The notes under the pieces: generated by a model
Told to the model about the DNA's origin: nothing
The model's database searches: none
The model's input: only the letters and a program-made list of their open reading frames with translations
Program-made: the position numbers and the translations under genes
Assembly (NCBI RefSeq): GCF_010120595.1
Contig: NZ_CP038020.1
Location: 186,001-250,000 of the forward strand
Reading direction: 5' to 3'
DNA: 64,000 nucleotides
Source of the DNA: Streptococcus thermophilus
GTDB lineage: Bacteria > Bacillota > Bacilli > Lactobacillales > Streptococcaceae
Part shown: positions 25,046-38,209 of the stretch, in pieces
Numbering within the stretch: position 1 is the first letter of the stretch
Layout of the letters: every line of letters begins with the position of its first letter

Positions 25046-28000
25046 TTAGTCTTCAGATGATTCCACAATTGCTTCATCAACAGCAATGTTTTCAATAACT
25101 TCAACTTCGTTAACTGCAAGTGGTTCAATGTTACGGTAGCGAGCCATACCTGTACCAGCAGGGATAATCTTACCAATGATAACATTTTCTTTAAGACCAA
25201 TAAGATGATCTTTCTTACCACGGATAGCTGCATCTGTAAGCACACGTGTCGTTTCTTGGAAGGAAGCCGCTGATAAGAATGAATTTGTTTCAAGTGAGGC
25301 TTTAGTAATACCAAGAAGGACTGGACGAGATGTTGCAGGAACACCACCAGAGATAACAATATCCTTGTTAGCATCTGTGAAGTCAGAAATGTCCATAAGT
25401 GTACCTGGAAGGAGATCTGTATCACCTGGATCCATAACACGTACTTTACGAAGCATTTGACGAACCATTACTTCGACGTGTTTGTCACCGATTTCTACCC
25501 CTTGGCTACGGTAAACTTTTTGCACTTCTGCAAGAAGATAAGTTTCAACTGACAAGGTATCACGTACTTCAAGGAGACGTTTCGGTTGGATTGATCCTTC
25601 TGTCAAGGCCTCACCACGGTGTACTTCGTCACCAACTTCTACTTTCATACGAGCTGTAAATGGAACGACATATTCACCCATTCCAGTCTTACCTTGAACG
25701 AAGACTTTCTTAGTACGTGTCGCAGCATCTTCTTCGATTTCGATAACAGTACCCTTTACTTCAGTAATAACCGCTTCCCCTTTAGGGTTACGTGCTTCAA
25801 AGATTTCCTGGATACGTGGAAGACCCTGTGTGATATCGGTGTTTGAGGCTACCCCACCGGTGTGGAAGGTACGCATGGTAAGCTGTGTACCTGGTTCCCC
25901 GATAGATTGGGCAGCGATAGTACCAACTGCTTCACCAACTTCAACCGCATCACCTGTTGCCAAGTTGATACCGTAACAGTGACGACAGACACCGTGACGA
26001 GTGTTACATGTAAAGACTGAACGGATAGTTACTTCTTCAACACCAGCATTGACAATAGCTGCAGCCATATCTTCAGTAATCAAAGTATCTGGACCAACGA
26101 TAACTTCGCCAGTTTCAGGATGTTTAACAGATTTCTTAGTGTAACGACCAAAAAGACGTTCTTCAAGAGTTTCTGTTACTTCTTTACCATCAGTAATGGC
26201 ACGAATAACAAGACCACGGTCAGTTCCACAATCGTCTTCACGAATGATAACGTCTTGGGCAACGTCAACCAAACGACGAGTAAGGTAACCAGAGTCGGCA
26301 GTCTTAAGGGCTGTATCGGTCATACCTTTACGCGCACCGTGAGTAGAGAAGAACATTTCCAAAACGCTCAAACCTTCACGGAAGTTTGAAAGGATAGGCA
26401 ATTCCATGATACGTCCGTTAGGAGCAGCCATCAAACCACGCATACCGGCAAGTTGAGAGAAGTTAGAGATGTTACCACGAGCTCCTGAGTCCATCATCAT
26501 AACGATTGGATTCTTAGGATCTTGTGTCTCAATCAGACGTTTTTCAAGTGCTTCTTTCGCTTCACGCCATGTTGTTGTAACAGCAACATAACGGTCATCT
26601 TCTGTCATCAAACCACGACGGAAAGCTTTGTTAATTTCTTCAACACGGTGGTGAGCAGCATCGATAATTTCTTGTTTGTTATCGATAACTGGGATATCGT
26701 CGATACCCACTGTCAATCCAGCAAGTGTTGAGTAGTAGTAACCAAGGTCTTTCAAACGGTCAAGGAAAGCTGATGTTTCAGTTGTACGAAGACGTTTGAA
26801 GATTTCAGCAATGATGTTACCAAGATGTTTCTTCTTGAATGGCGCATTAATTTTCAAACTATCGATAACTGTTTGGATATCTTGGCCCGGTTCAAGGAAG
26901 TATTTATCTGGTGTACTATCTGTCAAGTTCTCATTTGTTGTTTCTTGAAGATATGGAATTTCTGATGGAATGATTGAGTTGAAGAGAATCTTACCAACAG
27001 TTGTTACTAAGATTTTGTGAAGTTGGTTTTCTTTCCAAGGTTTATCAGGCATGCTGTCGACTGCAATACCTACACGGCTATGCAAGTGAACATAACCATT
27101 ATGATAAGCCATAACTGCCTCATCAATATCCTTGAAGATCATACCTTCACCTTCACGGCCTTCATCTTCCATTGTCAAGTAATAGTTACCAAGAACCATG
27201 TCCTGAGATGGTGTTACGACTGGTTTACCGTCTTTAGGGTTAAGGATGTGTTCTGCCGCAAGAAGGAGCAAACGTGCTTCAGCTTGAGCTTCTTCAGACA
27301 ATGGAACGTGGATGGCCATTTGGTCACCGTCAAAGTCGGCATTGTAGGCCTCACATACCAATGGGTGAAGACGAAGAGCCTTACCATCAATCAAGACGGG
27401 TTCAAAGGCCTGGATACCCAAACGGTGGAGGGTAGGTGCGCGGTTAAGAAGCACTGGGTGTTCCTTGATAACATCTTCAAGAATATCCCAAATACGTTCA
27501 TCACCACGCTCAACCATACGTTTAGCAGCTTTCACGTTACCTGCGTATTCACGCGCAACGATTTCACGCATAACAAATGGTTTGAAAAGTTCGATGGCCA
27601 TCAAACGGGGCACACCACATTGATACATTTTAAGTGTTGGACCAACGGCAATAACGGAACGGCCAGAGAAGTCGACACGTTTACCAAGCAAGTTTTGACG
27701 GAAACGACCTTGTTTACCTTTAAGCATGTGGCTCAAAGATTTAAGTGGACGACTACCTGGTCCAGTAATTGGACGACCACGACGTCCATTATCAATAAGA
27801 GCGTCTACCGCTTCTTGCAACATACGTTTTTCGTTTTGCACGATGATACCTGGAGCACCCAACTCAAGCAAACGAGCCAAACGGTTGTTACGGTTGATAA
27901 CACGACGGTAGAGGTCGTTCAAGTCAGATGCTGCAAAACGTCCACCGTCCAATTGAACCATCGGACGAAGATCTGGTGGCAATACTGGCAATATGTTAAG

Positions 28001-28684
28001 CACCATCCATTCTGGTTTATTACCAGACTTGTAAAAGGCATCAAGAACGTCCAAACGACGAACTGCTTTAAAACGTTTTTGACCAGTTGCTGTCTTCAAC
28101 TCTTCTTTGAGTTCAGCAATTTCGGCTTCCAAATCTACTTGTTTCAAGAGATCTTGGATAGCTTCTGCACCCATTTTAGCGACAAATGAACCATGACCAT
28201 ACTCTTGCAATTTTTCACGATATTCACGTTCAGTCAAGAGAGATTTTGGCTCAAGCGGTGTTTCCTTTGGATCGATAACCACGTAAGCTGCGAAGTAAAT
28301 AACTTCTTCAAGTGCACGAGGACTCATATCCAAAGTCAATCCCATACGAGAAGGGATTCCCTTGAAGTACCAGATATGTGATACTGGTGCTTTCAACTCG
28401 ATGTGACCCATACGTTCGCGACGAACCTTAGCACGTGTTACTTCAACACCACAGCGGTCACAAACGATCCCTTTATAACGGATACGTTTGTATTTCCCAC
28501 ACGCACATTCCCAGTCTTTAGTAGGGCCAAAGATCACTTCGTCGAACAGACCTTCACGTTCTGGTTTGAGCGTACGGTAGTTGATTGTTTCAGGTTTCTT
28601 AACCTCACCATAAGACCATGAACGGACCTTAGTTGGTGAAGCTAGTGTAATTTGCATACTTTTAAATCGATTTACGTCAACCAC
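25046..28684 (-). CDS. rpoC: DNA-directed RNA polymerase subunit beta-prime
   Basis: Catalytic subunit of RNA polymerase, 1,212 residues, the usual streptococcal length. The N-terminal zinc site is visible as [20 protein letters not shown] near residue 70. The active-site Mg-binding motif NADFDGDQM is near 450, and the bridge-helix/trigger-loop area is marked by [10 protein letters not shown] near 930. It follows rpoB after a 100-bp gap containing GAAAGG before the ATG. Confidence 0.98.
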   Translation of the reverse strand: MVDVNRFKSMQITLASPTKVRSWSYGEVKKPETINYRTLKPEREGLFDEVIFGPTKDWECACGKYKRIRYKGIVCDRCGVEVTRAKVRRERMGHIELKAPVSHIWYFKGIPSRMGLTLDMSPRALEEVIYFAAYVVIDPKETPLEPKSLLTEREYREKLQEYGHGSFVAKMGAEAIQDLLKQVDLEAEIAELKEELKTATGQKRFKAVRRLDVLDAFYKSGNKPEWMVLNILPVLPPDLRPMVQLDGGRFAASDLNDLYRRVINRNNRLARLLELGAPGIIVQNEKRMLQEAVDALIDNGRRGRPITGPGSRPLKSLSHMLKGKQGRFRQNLLGKRVDFSGRSVIAVGPTLKMYQCGVPRLMAIELFKPFVMREIVAREYAGNVKAAKRMVERGDERIWDILEDVIKEHPVLLNRAPTLHRLGIQAFEPVLIDGKALRLHPLVCEAYNADFDGDQMAIHVPLSEEAQAEARLLLLAAEHILNPKDGKPVVTPSQDMVLGNYYLTMEDEGREGEGMIFKDIDEAVMAYHNGYVHLHSRVGIAVDSMPDKPWKENQLHKILVTTVGKILFNSIIPSEIPYLQETTNENLTDSTPDKYFLEPGQDIQTVIDSLKINAPFKKKHLGNIIAEIFKRLRTTETSAFLDRLKDLGYYYSTLAGLTVGIDDIPVIDNKQEIIDAAHHRVEEINKAFRRGLMTEDDRYVAVTTTWREAKEALEKRLIETQDPKNPIVMMMDSGARGNISNFSQLAGMRGLMAAPNGRIMELPILSNFREGLSVLEMFFSTHGARKGMTDTALKTADSGYLTRRLVDVAQDVIIREDDCGTDRGLVIRAITDGKEVTETLEERLFGRYTKKSVKHPETGEVIVGPDTLITEDMAAAIVNAGVEEVTIRSVFTCNTRHGVCRHCYGINLATGDAVEVGEAVGTIAAQSIGEPGTQLTMRTFHTGGVASNTDITQGLPRIQEIFEARNPKGEAVITEVKGTVIEIEEDAATRTKKVFVQGKTGMGEYVVPFTARMKVEVGDEVHRGEALTEGSIQPKRLLEVRDTLSVETYLLAEVQKVYRSQGVEIGDKHVEVMVRQMLRKVRVMDPGDTDLLPGTLMDISDFTDANKDIVISGGVPATSRPVLLGITKASLETNSFLSAASFQETTRVLTDAAIRGKKDHLIGLKENVIIGKIIPAGTGMARYRNIEPLAVNEVEVIENIAVDEAIVESSED

Positions 28685-28784
28685 TAGTATTACCTTTCTT
28701 TTGTTCTATTGACAATAGCAGCGCTATTTTCACCTTTATCAGCTACCTTAGCAGAGAGATTTAACTCCCTCTCTAAAGCTTATT

Positions 28785-31700
28785 TTATTCTGTTTTATCT
28801 AAAGCTTCTTCTTTAGCTTTTTCTAATTCAGCAGCTTCTTTGGCTTGTTGTACACGTGCTTTTTCAAGATCATCAACGTGCATGACGTCATCATCTTCAC
28901 CTTCATCAAGATCACGCAATTCAACTTCATAGTCATCCTCATCAAGAACACGCATATCAAGACCAAGTGATTGCAATTCTTTAACGAGTACTCGGAATGA
29001 TTCTGGTACACCTGGTTTTGGAATAGGTTTTCCTTTAGTGATAGCTTCATAGGCTTTCAAACGTCCGTTAACGTCATCTGACTTGTAAGTCAAGATTTCT
29101 TGAAGAATGTTTGAAGCACCATAAGCTTCAAGAGCCCAAACCTCCATCTCACCGAAACGTTGTCCACCAAATTGTGCTTTACCACCAAGAGGTTGTTGGG
29201 TAACGAGTGAGTAAGGACCTACCGAACGAGCGTGAAGTTTATCATCTACCATGTGGTGAAGTTTGATCATGTACATGACACCAACTGACACACGGTTATC
29301 AAATGGTTCTCCTGTACGTCCATCGTAAAGGATTGTCTTAGCATCACTATCCATACCAGCTTCACGAACAGTATCCCAGAGATCTTCTGAGCTTGCCCCA
29401 TCAAAGACTGGTGTTGCGATGTAGATACCCAAGTTACGAGCAGCCATACCAAGGTGAAGTTCCATAACCTGACCAATGTTCATACGTGATGGCACCCCAA
29501 GAGGGTTCAACATGATGTCAACTGGTGTACCGTCTGGAAGGTAAGGCATGTCTTCAACAGGAACAATACGAGAAACAACCCCTTTGTTACCGTGACGACC
29601 AGCCATCTTATCTCCGACCTTGATTTTACGTTTTTGAGCGATGTAAACACGAACAAGCATGTTAACACCTGATTGCAATTCATCACCGTTTGCACGTGTA
29701 AAGATTTTAACATCACGAACGACACCATCACCACCATGAGGTACACGGAGTGATGTATCACGCACTTCACGAGATTTATCACCAAAGATAGCATGGAGAA
29801 GACGTTCTTCAGCAGAAAGGTCTTTTTCACCCTTAGGTGTTACCTTACCAACAAGAATATCACCCTCTTTAACCTCAGCACCGATACGGATAATACCCAT
29901 TTCGTCAAGGTCTTTAAGGGCTTCTTCACTAACGTTTGGCAATTCACGTGTGATTTCTTCAGGTCCAAGCTTTGTATCACGTGTTTCTGATTCGAATTCT
30001 TCCAAGTGAACAGATGTATAAACATCGTCTTTCACTAGGCGTTCACTCATGATAACAGCATCCTCGAAGTTATAACCTTCCCATGTCATGTATGCGACAA
30101 TAGGGTTTTGACCGAGGGCCATTTCTCCACCTTCCATAGATGGACCATCAGCGATAAAATCTCCTTTTTCGACAATATCACCAACCTTAACCAAAGTACG
30201 TTGGTTATACGCAGTACCTGAGTTTGAACGACGGAATTTTTGAATAGTATAGACGTCAAGAGAACCATCTTCACGACGAACTTCAACCTTATCGGCATCA
30301 GAATAGACAACTTTACCATCATGTTTAGCGATAACTGCAGCACCTGAATCGTGGGCAGCTTGATATTCCATACCAGTACCAACAAATGGTGCTTTTGGAT
30401 CAATCAATGGCACAGCTTGACGTTGCATGTTGGCACCCATGAGGGCACGGTTAGAGTCATCGTTTTCCAAGAAAGGAATACATGCTGTCGCAACGGCAAC
30501 TACCTGTTTAGGAGAAACATCCACGAAATCTACAAGGTGTGATGGGTACTCTTGGTTAACACCTTGGTGACGACCCATGACAATTTCTTCTGCAAATGTT
30601 CCATCTTCGTTCAATTTAGAGTTAGCCTGAGCAACTATGTACTCATCTTCTTCGTCGGCAGTCAACCAAACCACTTCGTTTGTTACTTTACCAGTTGCAC
30701 GGTCAACCTTACGATATGGTGTTTGAATGAAACCGTACTTGTTAAGGCGTCCGTATGTAGACAAGTTATTGATCAAACCAATGTTAGGTCCTTCAGGTGT
30801 TTCAATTGGACACATACGACCGTAGTGCGTGTAATGCACGTCACGAACTTCATATCCGGCACGGTCACGTGTCAAACCACCAGGTCCCAAGGCTGACAAA
30901 CGACGTTTGTGTGACAACTCTGACAATGGGTTGTGCTGGTCCATGAACTGTGACAACTGTGAAGAACCGAAGAATTCTTTAACAGCTGCAGTTACAGGAC
31001 GAATATTGATGATTTGTTGTGGTGTCAAGGCTTCATTATCTTGAACTGACATACGTTCACGCACGTTTCGTTCCATACGAGCCAAACCAATACGGAATTG
31101 GTTAGCAAGCAATTCACCAACGGCACGGATACGACGGTTACCAAGGTGGTCGATATCATCTACTTTACCGATACCTTCAGCAAGGTTGAGGAAGTAGCTC
31201 ATTTCAGCCAAGATATCCGCTGTTGTCAAAGCATGAACTTTATCATCTGGATTGGCATTACCAACAATTGTAACCACACGATCTGGATCATTTGGTGCAA
31301 CGACCTTGAATTTTTGAAGAACAACAGGTTCTGTAACCACTGCATAATCGTTTGGTGTGTATACAAATTTGTTCAAATCACCGTCCAAGTGTTCTGCGAT
31401 TGAATCAATCACATCACGTGTCATTTCAGTCCCAGCTTCAACAAGGATTTCACCTGTTTCAGGATCTACCAAGTTTTCAGCAATTGTTTGCCCCAAAAGA
31501 CGCGTCTTGATGTTAAGTTTTTTGTTAAGTTTGTAACGACCAACAGCAGCCAAGTCGTAACGACGTGGGTCAAAGAAACGAGCTACAAGCAAGCTACGTG
31601 AGCTGTCAGCAGTTTTTGGTTCACCTGGACGAAGTCTTTCATAAATTTCTTTAAGCGCTTCATCAGTACGTGAATCTGCTGGATTTTTGTGGATATCTTT

Positions 31701-32366
31701 TTCAATAGTGTTACGAACCAACTCGCTATCACCAAAGATATCAACAATTTCGTCATCACCTGAGAATCCAAGTGCACGCACAAGCGTTGTGAATGGAATC
31801 TTACGCGTACGGTCGATACGAGTGTAGGCGATGTCTTTTGAATCAGTTTCAAGCTCAAGCCATGCCCCACGGTTAGGAATAACTGTTGATCCGTAACCCA
31901 CTTTACCGTTTTTATCGACCTTATCGTTAAAGTAAACACCAGGTGAGCGCACCAACTGAGAAACGATAATACGTTCACCACCATTGATGATAAAAGTACC
32001 CATCTCAGTCATAATTGGGAAATCTCCGAAGAAGACTTCCTGAGTTTTGATTTCACCAGTTTCTTTGTTAATAAGACGGAAAGTCACAAAGATTGGTGCT
32101 GAGTATGATGCATCATGGATACGAGCTTCTTCAAGTGTATACTTAGGTTCCTTCAATTCATAACCAACAAATTCCAATTCCATGGTGTCTGTGAAGTTTG
32201 AAATAGGAAGTACATCCTCAAAAACCTCTTTAAGACCAGTATCTAAGAATTCTTTGAATGAATCCGTTTGGATTTCAATCAAGTTTGGTAAATCAAGAAC
32301 TTCTTTGATTCTTGAAAAACTACGACGGGTACGATGCTTCCCGTATTGAACGTCATGTCCTGCCAA
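28785..32366 (-). CDS. rpoB: DNA-directed RNA polymerase subunit beta
   Basis: The 1,193-residue beta subunit. The rifampicin-region segment ([20 protein letters not shown]) and C-terminal [20 protein letters not shown] are intact with no obvious resistance substitutions. The start codon is TTG at 32366 (reading [11 protein letters not shown]), after AAAAGGAG at 8 bp; no better ATG fits. A 315-nt leader separates it from its promoter, and rpoC follows in the same operon. The acidic C-terminal end ([17 protein letters not shown]) is typical of streptococci. Confidence 0.98.
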   Translation of the reverse strand: MAGHDVQYGKHRTRRSFSRIKEVLDLPNLIEIQTDSFKEFLDTGLKEVFEDVLPISNFTDTMELEFVGYELKEPKYTLEEARIHDASYSAPIFVTFRLINKETGEIKTQEVFFGDFPIMTEMGTFIINGGERIIVSQLVRSPGVYFNDKVDKNGKVGYGSTVIPNRGAWLELETDSKDIAYTRIDRTRKIPFTTLVRALGFSGDDEIVDIFGDSELVRNTIEKDIHKNPADSRTDEALKEIYERLRPGEPKTADSSRSLLVARFFDPRRYDLAAVGRYKLNKKLNIKTRLLGQTIAENLVDPETGEILVEAGTEMTRDVIDSIAEHLDGDLNKFVYTPNDYAVVTEPVVLQKFKVVAPNDPDRVVTIVGNANPDDKVHALTTADILAEMSYFLNLAEGIGKVDDIDHLGNRRIRAVGELLANQFRIGLARMERNVRERMSVQDNEALTPQQIINIRPVTAAVKEFFGSSQLSQFMDQHNPLSELSHKRRLSALGPGGLTRDRAGYEVRDVHYTHYGRMCPIETPEGPNIGLINNLSTYGRLNKYGFIQTPYRKVDRATGKVTNEVVWLTADEEDEYIVAQANSKLNEDGTFAEEIVMGRHQGVNQEYPSHLVDFVDVSPKQVVAVATACIPFLENDDSNRALMGANMQRQAVPLIDPKAPFVGTGMEYQAAHDSGAAVIAKHDGKVVYSDADKVEVRREDGSLDVYTIQKFRRSNSGTAYNQRTLVKVGDIVEKGDFIADGPSMEGGEMALGQNPIVAYMTWEGYNFEDAVIMSERLVKDDVYTSVHLEEFESETRDTKLGPEEITRELPNVSEEALKDLDEMGIIRIGAEVKEGDILVGKVTPKGEKDLSAEERLLHAIFGDKSREVRDTSLRVPHGGDGVVRDVKIFTRANGDELQSGVNMLVRVYIAQKRKIKVGDKMAGRHGNKGVVSRIVPVEDMPYLPDGTPVDIMLNPLGVPSRMNIGQVMELHLGMAARNLGIYIATPVFDGASSEDLWDTVREAGMDSDAKTILYDGRTGEPFDNRVSVGVMYMIKLHHMVDDKLHARSVGPYSLVTQQPLGGKAQFGGQRFGEMEVWALEAYGASNILQEILTYKSDDVNGRLKAYEAITKGKPIPKPGVPESFRVLVKELQSLGLDMRVLDEDDYEVELRDLDEGEDDDVMHVDDLEKARVQQAKEAAELEKAKEEALDKTE

Positions 32367-32726
32367 GTCTTCTACTCCTTTTCTACATTCGAGACCTGCT
32401 TTGCAAGTCGTGCACTTTAAATATTTGTCTCCTGCCTTTTTTGGTTGCTTGTCCCGATAACAAGTGATTAGATATTAACATCGACTTATCGGATTAACGA
32501 TAAGCGATAACTTTAATATGTGAATTTTTAGAACTTTTAAATATTCATTACAAAATCCAAAAACCCTAAAAATAAGCACAAAAATAGCAGCTAAATCTGA
32601 CCGAAAAAACGTTGATTTAACTGCTGTATCTCTTGATTGGACAATATTTCAATCAAATAAGACGACAAATAGTTGTCTATATTGTACCTAAATTTTAACT
32701 ATTTTGCAAGTATTATTTGAGACAGC
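32367..32726 (-). promoter_or_regulatory. rpoBC promoter and long 5' leader
   Basis: Minus-strand TTGCAA (32704-32709), 17-bp spacer and TACAAT (32681-32686) form a good promoter just beyond the convergently placed end of pbp1b. The leader of about 315 nt has a perfect inverted repeat CTTATCG-N6-CGATAAG at 32485-32504 with further TTATCG copies around it, and no open frame of note. Confidence 0.75.
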
Positions 32727-35150
32727 CTAATGTTCTCCAAGAATACTAGACCAAGCTTTTTGGTAGTCACTATCCGTTCCACCAATGGCAAACTTGTAGA
32801 TTGTATCGCCAGGTCCATTTTTAGCCCAATAACTATCAACCATTTCACCACTTACGGAGACATTACGGCCATTGACCGATACCGTTGCTGGCTTAAGGCC
32901 TGTCGACTTGAGCACACTTGCCTTAATGGCGCTTGAATCTATATTAAACTTATCTCCCGTTTTGAAAATACCTGGATTAGCATTATAGATGGCTGAAGTC
33001 AAACGAGCCATATATTGGGCATTGTAAGTGTAACCCGTTTTAGAATTGGTAGGTGCATTGTCATCATAACCAGCCCAACCCCCAAGGGTAATGCCAGGCG
33101 TCGACACAACCAACCAAGCATCAGCAAAGTTATCAGTCGTCCCTGTTTTACCCATCCAGTCAGCTGAGGCCGCTGCACCATTGACATTTTTCAACTCCGA
33201 ATAAAATTGGGTTGTCGCTCCCTTAACCACAACTTCTTTAAGTAAGTTATCCATAATGCTAGCCGTAGCCCTTGTAAAGACCTGAACCCCTTTAGATTTA
33301 TGTTGATAAATAACCTCACCAGTGCTATCAGTAATACTATCAATCATATAACCTTTTTCATAAACACCGCCATTTGAAAGCATTTGATAGGCGTTTACCT
33401 GCTGAGCAACAGTAGTTTCAATCCCACCACCAAGGGGCAGACTCTCAATATTGTAGTTAGCAATCTTATAACCCATCTTGGTCATATAGCCCTCAACGTC
33501 AACATCATGATGTTGAAGCATTTGATAGGTCCAAAAGGCAGGAATATTCCACGACGTATTAAGCGCCTCTTGCAAATTCATCATGGCCGTTCCCTTATCG
33601 CCATCATGAAGAATCGGTGTCCCACCTGTAAAATTAGTTGGATAATTTGAAAGGATACTTGAGCTACCCATTAAACCTTGGTCAATGGCAATTCCATAAG
33701 CAATAATAGGCTTAATAGAAGATCCAGGAGAACGAGCAGTATCAAAGGCATGGTTATTCTGGTTATTCTCATAATTACGACCACCAACAAATCCTAAAAT
33801 CGCTCCAGTCGCATTGTCCATGAGTACATTTCCAACTTCGACCCCGTTATTTCCACCCTGATCAAGTAGATCTCCATATTGGTTCGCAGTATCTTGCATC
33901 GCATGGTAGACAGCATTGTCAATTGTTGTCTTAACATGATAACCACCTGTTTGTAGCTCTCGGAGAGCCATCTCACGGTAGGCTTCCTTTGTCTTATCAT
34001 TTTTCAAATCTTGACTTGATACCTTGTCACGCTTCACCAAATAATCATACATGATATCTTGAGCTTCAGACATGACTGAATAGTACAAATAGTCATGACT
34101 GACAGCATCTGGATTCTCACCAGCCTTGAAATCTTTAGTAACGTCATAACTCTTATAACTTTCGTATTGTGACTTATCTAGGTAACCGCCTCGATAGAGA
34201 TTGTAGAGCACATCTTTCTGACGTGCCAAGCCATAGGAAAGATCTTTTTCATTTTTTAGTTGACCATCCGCAGTATAGGGTGAATAGACAATCGGGCTCT
34301 GTGGTAAACCTGCCAGATAAGCTGCCTGAGGAACTGTCAAATCTGCAGCAGAGACCCCAAAGATCCCTTGTGCAGCCTCTTCGATACCAGCAATATTTTT
34401 CCCCTTGTTGTTACGACCAAAAGGAGAAACATTCAGATAATCAGTTAAAATTTCATTTTTCGAAGCATGACGTTCCAGTTGTAGTGCATAGATAATCTCT
34501 GCCGCTTTACGTTTAAATGTTGGAGTATCTCCTGTAACCTGTTGTTTTATCAACTGCTGTGTTAGGGTTGAACCACCACTAGAGGAACCTACCCCCAAGA
34601 CTGAAGATACCAAGGCTCTAAAGACAGCTTTTGGTACAACCCCCTTATGCTTATTGAAATTTTCATCCTCAGTAGCAATAATGGCATTTTTAACATTATT
34701 AGAAATTGCATCACTTTCAATAGGAGTTCTAAGCAGGTCCGTATCAATATCAGCAATCTTTTTAGAATCAGAATAACTCATCGAAGACACCAAACTAACC
34801 TCGCCAATCTGATTCAACAAGGTTTTATCCTTAATCAATGGAACAGACTGTATCTGACTGCCCAGATAACCCAAGCCAAGCCCAGCACCAAACAAGGTTA
34901 AGACGATAATGACCACATAAAAGAAATCAGACAAGAGCTTTAATGTCTTTAAAAAAACATCAGCCATGTCTAAGACTGTTACTCTGTCTTCAGGCGACTT
35001 CTCCGCTTTCTTACGATTCCACTTAGATTTAATTCCAGCCTTCCTTGCTTTCAAAGATTTATCTCTTTTTTTAAAATTGAGGCCGGCAAACTTTTCACGA
35101 AAAACCTTCCCTAACCGTCTAAAATAATTTATTATTTTTTCAAAATTCAT
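32727..35150 (-). CDS. pbp1b: Class A penicillin-binding protein 1b
   Basis: Bifunctional cell-wall enzyme: glycosyltransferase plus DD-transpeptidase. The 807-residue protein has a basic cytoplasmic N terminus, one membrane anchor near 75-97, the glycosyltransferase motif ATEDENFNKHKG near 157 with GGSTLTQQLIKQ, and transpeptidase motifs SPGSSIKP (SxxK) near 460, SxN around 525 and KTGTTDNFADAW near 660. It is divergent from tyrS, as in other streptococci. Confidence 0.95.
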   Translation of the reverse strand: MNFEKIINYFRRLGKVFREKFAGLNFKKRDKSLKARKAGIKSKWNRKKAEKSPEDRVTVLDMADVFLKTLKLLSDFFYVVIIVLTLFGAGLGLGYLGSQIQSVPLIKDKTLLNQIGEVSLVSSMSYSDSKKIADIDTDLLRTPIESDAISNNVKNAIIATEDENFNKHKGVVPKAVFRALVSSVLGVGSSSGGSTLTQQLIKQQVTGDTPTFKRKAAEIIYALQLERHASKNEILTDYLNVSPFGRNNKGKNIAGIEEAAQGIFGVSAADLTVPQAAYLAGLPQSPIVYSPYTADGQLKNEKDLSYGLARQKDVLYNLYRGGYLDKSQYESYKSYDVTKDFKAGENPDAVSHDYLYYSVMSEAQDIMYDYLVKRDKVSSQDLKNDKTKEAYREMALRELQTGGYHVKTTIDNAVYHAMQDTANQYGDLLDQGGNNGVEVGNVLMDNATGAILGFVGGRNYENNQNNHAFDTARSPGSSIKPIIAYGIAIDQGLMGSSSILSNYPTNFTGGTPILHDGDKGTAMMNLQEALNTSWNIPAFWTYQMLQHHDVDVEGYMTKMGYKIANYNIESLPLGGGIETTVAQQVNAYQMLSNGGVYEKGYMIDSITDSTGEVIYQHKSKGVQVFTRATASIMDNLLKEVVVKGATTQFYSELKNVNGAAASADWMGKTGTTDNFADAWLVVSTPGITLGGWAGYDDNAPTNSKTGYTYNAQYMARLTSAIYNANPGIFKTGDKFNIDSSAIKASVLKSTGLKPATVSVNGRNVSVSGEMVDSYWAKNGPGDTIYKFAIGGTDSDYQKAWSSILGEH

Positions 35151-35191
35151 AGAAATACCTCAAGGCCTATTATAGCAAACTTTGACAAAGC

Positions 35192-35221
35192 TTGCATAGG
35201 GTTGCTTTCTTTTGGTATAAT
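35192..35221 (+). promoter_or_regulatory. tyrS promoter
   Basis: TTGCAT (35192-35197), an 18-bp spacer and a perfect TATAAT (35216-35221) with TGG before it, 30 bp upstream of the tyrS ATG. The short leader leaves no room for a T-box. Confidence 0.75.
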
Positions 35222-35251
35222 GGTGCAGAATATACTTTACTGGAGAATATC

Positions 35252-36508
35252 ATGACAATTTTTGAAGAACTAAAAGCACGTGGCTTGATTTTTCAAACCA
35301 CAGATGAAGAAGCCCTTGTAAAAGCCTTTGAAGAAGGGCCAGTCTCATTCTACACCGGTTATGACCCAACAGCAGACAGTCTCCACCTTGGACACCTCGT
35401 CGCTATCCTTACTAGTCGTCGCCTTCAATTGGCTGGCCACAAACCTTACGCCCTCGTTGGGGGTGCGACAGGTTTGATTGGTGACCCATCATTTAAAGAT
35501 GCTGAGCGTAGCCTCCAAACCAAAGAAACCGTTGAAGGTTGGGTAGAAAAAATCCAAGGCCAACTCTCTCGCTTCCTTGATTTTGAAAATGGTGATAACA
35601 AAGCCGTTATGGTCAACAACTATGACTGGTTTGGTTCAGTTAGTTTCATCGATTTCTTGCGTGATGTCGGTAAATACTTCACAGTTAACTACATGATGAG
35701 CAAGGAATCTGTTAAGAAACGTATCGAAACAGGTATCTCTTACACTGAGTTCGCTTACCAAATTATGCAAGGTTACGACTTCTATGAACTCAATGCTAAA
35801 TATGGCGTAACCCTACAAATTGGTGGTTCTGACCAATGGGGTAACATGACAGCAGGTACTGAGCTCTTGCGTCGTAAAGCGGACAAATCTGGACACGTAA
35901 TCACAGTTCCACTTATCACAGATTCAACTGGTAAAAAATTCGGCAAATCTGAAGGCAACGCTGTCTGGCTTGACGCTACTAAGACAACACCTTACGAAAT
36001 GTACCAATTCTGGCTTAACGTTATGGACGATGATGCCGTTCGTTTCTTGAAAATTTTCACTTTCTTGTCACTTGAAGAAATCGAAGAAATCGGTAAAGAA
36101 TTTGACCAAGCTCGTCACCAACGTTTAGCACAAAAGGTTCTGGCTCGCGAAGTTGTTACTTTGGTTCACGGTAAAGAAGCCTATGAACAAGCTGTTCACA
36201 TCACCGAACAACTCTTCGCTGGTAACATTAAAGCCCTCTCAGCACGTGACCTTAAAGTTGCCCTCAATGGTGTTCCAACCTATGAGATTTCAGCAGATGA
36301 AAATCTTAACATTGTTGAACTTCTCGTCAATGCTAAAATTTCACCATCTAAACGTCAAGCACGTGAAGACGTGCAAAACGGTGCTATCTATATCAACGGT
36401 GAACGCGTGCAAGACTTGGATTACACTCTTTCAGATACCGATAAGATTGACAATGAAATCACTGTTATCCGTCGCGGTAAGAAGAAAAACTTTGTTTTAA
36501 CTTACTAA
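35252..36508 (+). CDS. tyrS: Tyrosyl-tRNA synthetase
   Basis: Charges tRNA-Tyr. The 418-residue protein has the HIGH-like motif [11 protein letters not shown] near residue 45, the tyrosine-binding [12 protein letters not shown] near 172, the KMSKS-like [11 protein letters not shown] near 230 and a C-terminal S4 RNA-binding domain. The open frame extends 20 codons upstream, but the ATG at 35252 has a GGAG nearby and gives the family length. Unlike many Firmicutes tyrS genes it has no T-box leader. Confidence 0.96.
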   Translation: MTIFEELKARGLIFQTTDEEALVKAFEEGPVSFYTGYDPTADSLHLGHLVAILTSRRLQLAGHKPYALVGGATGLIGDPSFKDAERSLQTKETVEGWVEKIQGQLSRFLDFENGDNKAVMVNNYDWFGSVSFIDFLRDVGKYFTVNYMMSKESVKKRIETGISYTEFAYQIMQGYDFYELNAKYGVTLQIGGSDQWGNMTAGTELLRRKADKSGHVITVPLITDSTGKKFGKSEGNAVWLDATKTTPYEMYQFWLNVMDDDAVRFLKIFTFLSLEEIEEIGKEFDQARHQRLAQKVLAREVVTLVHGKEAYEQAVHITEQLFAGNIKALSARDLKVALNGVPTYEISADENLNIVELLVNAKISPSKRQAREDVQNGAIYINGERVQDLDYTLSDTDKIDNEITVIRRGKKKNFVLTY

Positions 36509-36517
36509 TTTATGACC

Positions 36518-36550
36518 ATTCTCACTCCCTAGTGGAGTGAATTTTTTTTA
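36518..36550 (+). terminator. tyrS terminator
   Basis: CACTCC and GGAGTG arms, extended by ATT/AAT-type pairs, around CTAGT and followed by eight T. Confidence 0.8.
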
Positions 36551-36596
36551 CACACAAAGCCATAAGCTTAACACCTAACCACTTTCTTAAGAACAC

Positions 36597-36624
36597 AAAA
36601 AACCAGCACTAGGCTGGTTTTTGA
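36597..36624 (-). terminator. ilvC terminator
   Basis: Minus-strand AAAAACCAGC and GCTGGTTTTT form a 10-bp perfect stem around a five-base loop, running into T residues, 11 bp after the ilvC stop. Confidence 0.88.
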
Positions 36625-36634
36625 GACTATCACA

Positions 36635-37732
<1,098 letters not shown>

Positions 37733-38209
37733 TTAATCACGGGTAAATCCAGTAGCACCCGTACGAGCAACATTCTTGATACCGTAAGGTCGAATAACTC
37801 GTAGAAGCGCCTCACTCTTTTCAGCATTTCCAGTCATCTGGATAGTAATAGAGCTTGGTGCAACATCCACCACCGAAGCACGGAAAGGTTGAATGATTGC
37901 CAAGATTTCAGCACGTTTAGAAGTTGGTGCCGACACCTTAACCAAGATAACCTCACGTTCCAAGTGGGGTACATCAGTGATGTCACGAATGCGAATCACA
38001 TCAATCTGACGATTAAGCTGTTTAATAATCTGCTCAACCTCATTATGAGAATTCACATCAATGATAATTGTAATACGTGAAACATCAGGATTTTCCGTTG
38101 CTCCAACGGAAATACTCTCAATATTGACCTGACGGCGTGAAAGCACTCCAGTGAAACGGTTAAGAACACCTGATCGGTTCTGAAGTTTAGCTGTTAATAT
38201 TCTACGCAT
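37733..38209 (-). CDS. ilvN: Acetolactate synthase small subunit
   Basis: Regulatory subunit that activates IlvB and binds valine for feedback inhibition. The 158-residue protein has an N-terminal ACT domain (MRRILTAKLQNRSGVLNRFTG) with the conserved Asn-Arg-Ser-Gly-Val turn, and a C-terminal ACT-like part. It overlaps the ilvB stop by 8 bp, giving translational coupling that keeps subunits balanced. Confidence 0.94.
   Translation of the reverse strand: MRRILTAKLQNRSGVLNRFTGVLSRRQVNIESISVGATENPDVSRITIIIDVNSHNEVEQIIKQLNRQIDVIRIRDITDVPHLEREVILVKVSAPTSKRAEILAIIQPFRASVVDVAPSSITIQMTGNAEKSEALLRVIRPYGIKNVARTGATGFTRD

Noticed and set aside
27017..28189. 390-codon open frame on the + strand inside rpoC
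   Set aside because: It is antisense to the conserved N-terminal half of rpoC, and its composition reflects the codon bias of that gene. No ribosome-binding site or domain was seen.
31098..31403. + strand open frames within rpoB
   Set aside because: Several frames of 60-110 codons occur antisense to rpoB. All mirror conserved beta-subunit sequence and lack starts with ribosome-binding sites.
35160..35251. Possible T-box leader for tyrS
   Set aside because: Only about 25 nt lie between the likely transcription start and the ATG, too short for a T-box, and no TGGNACCGCG-type motif is present.
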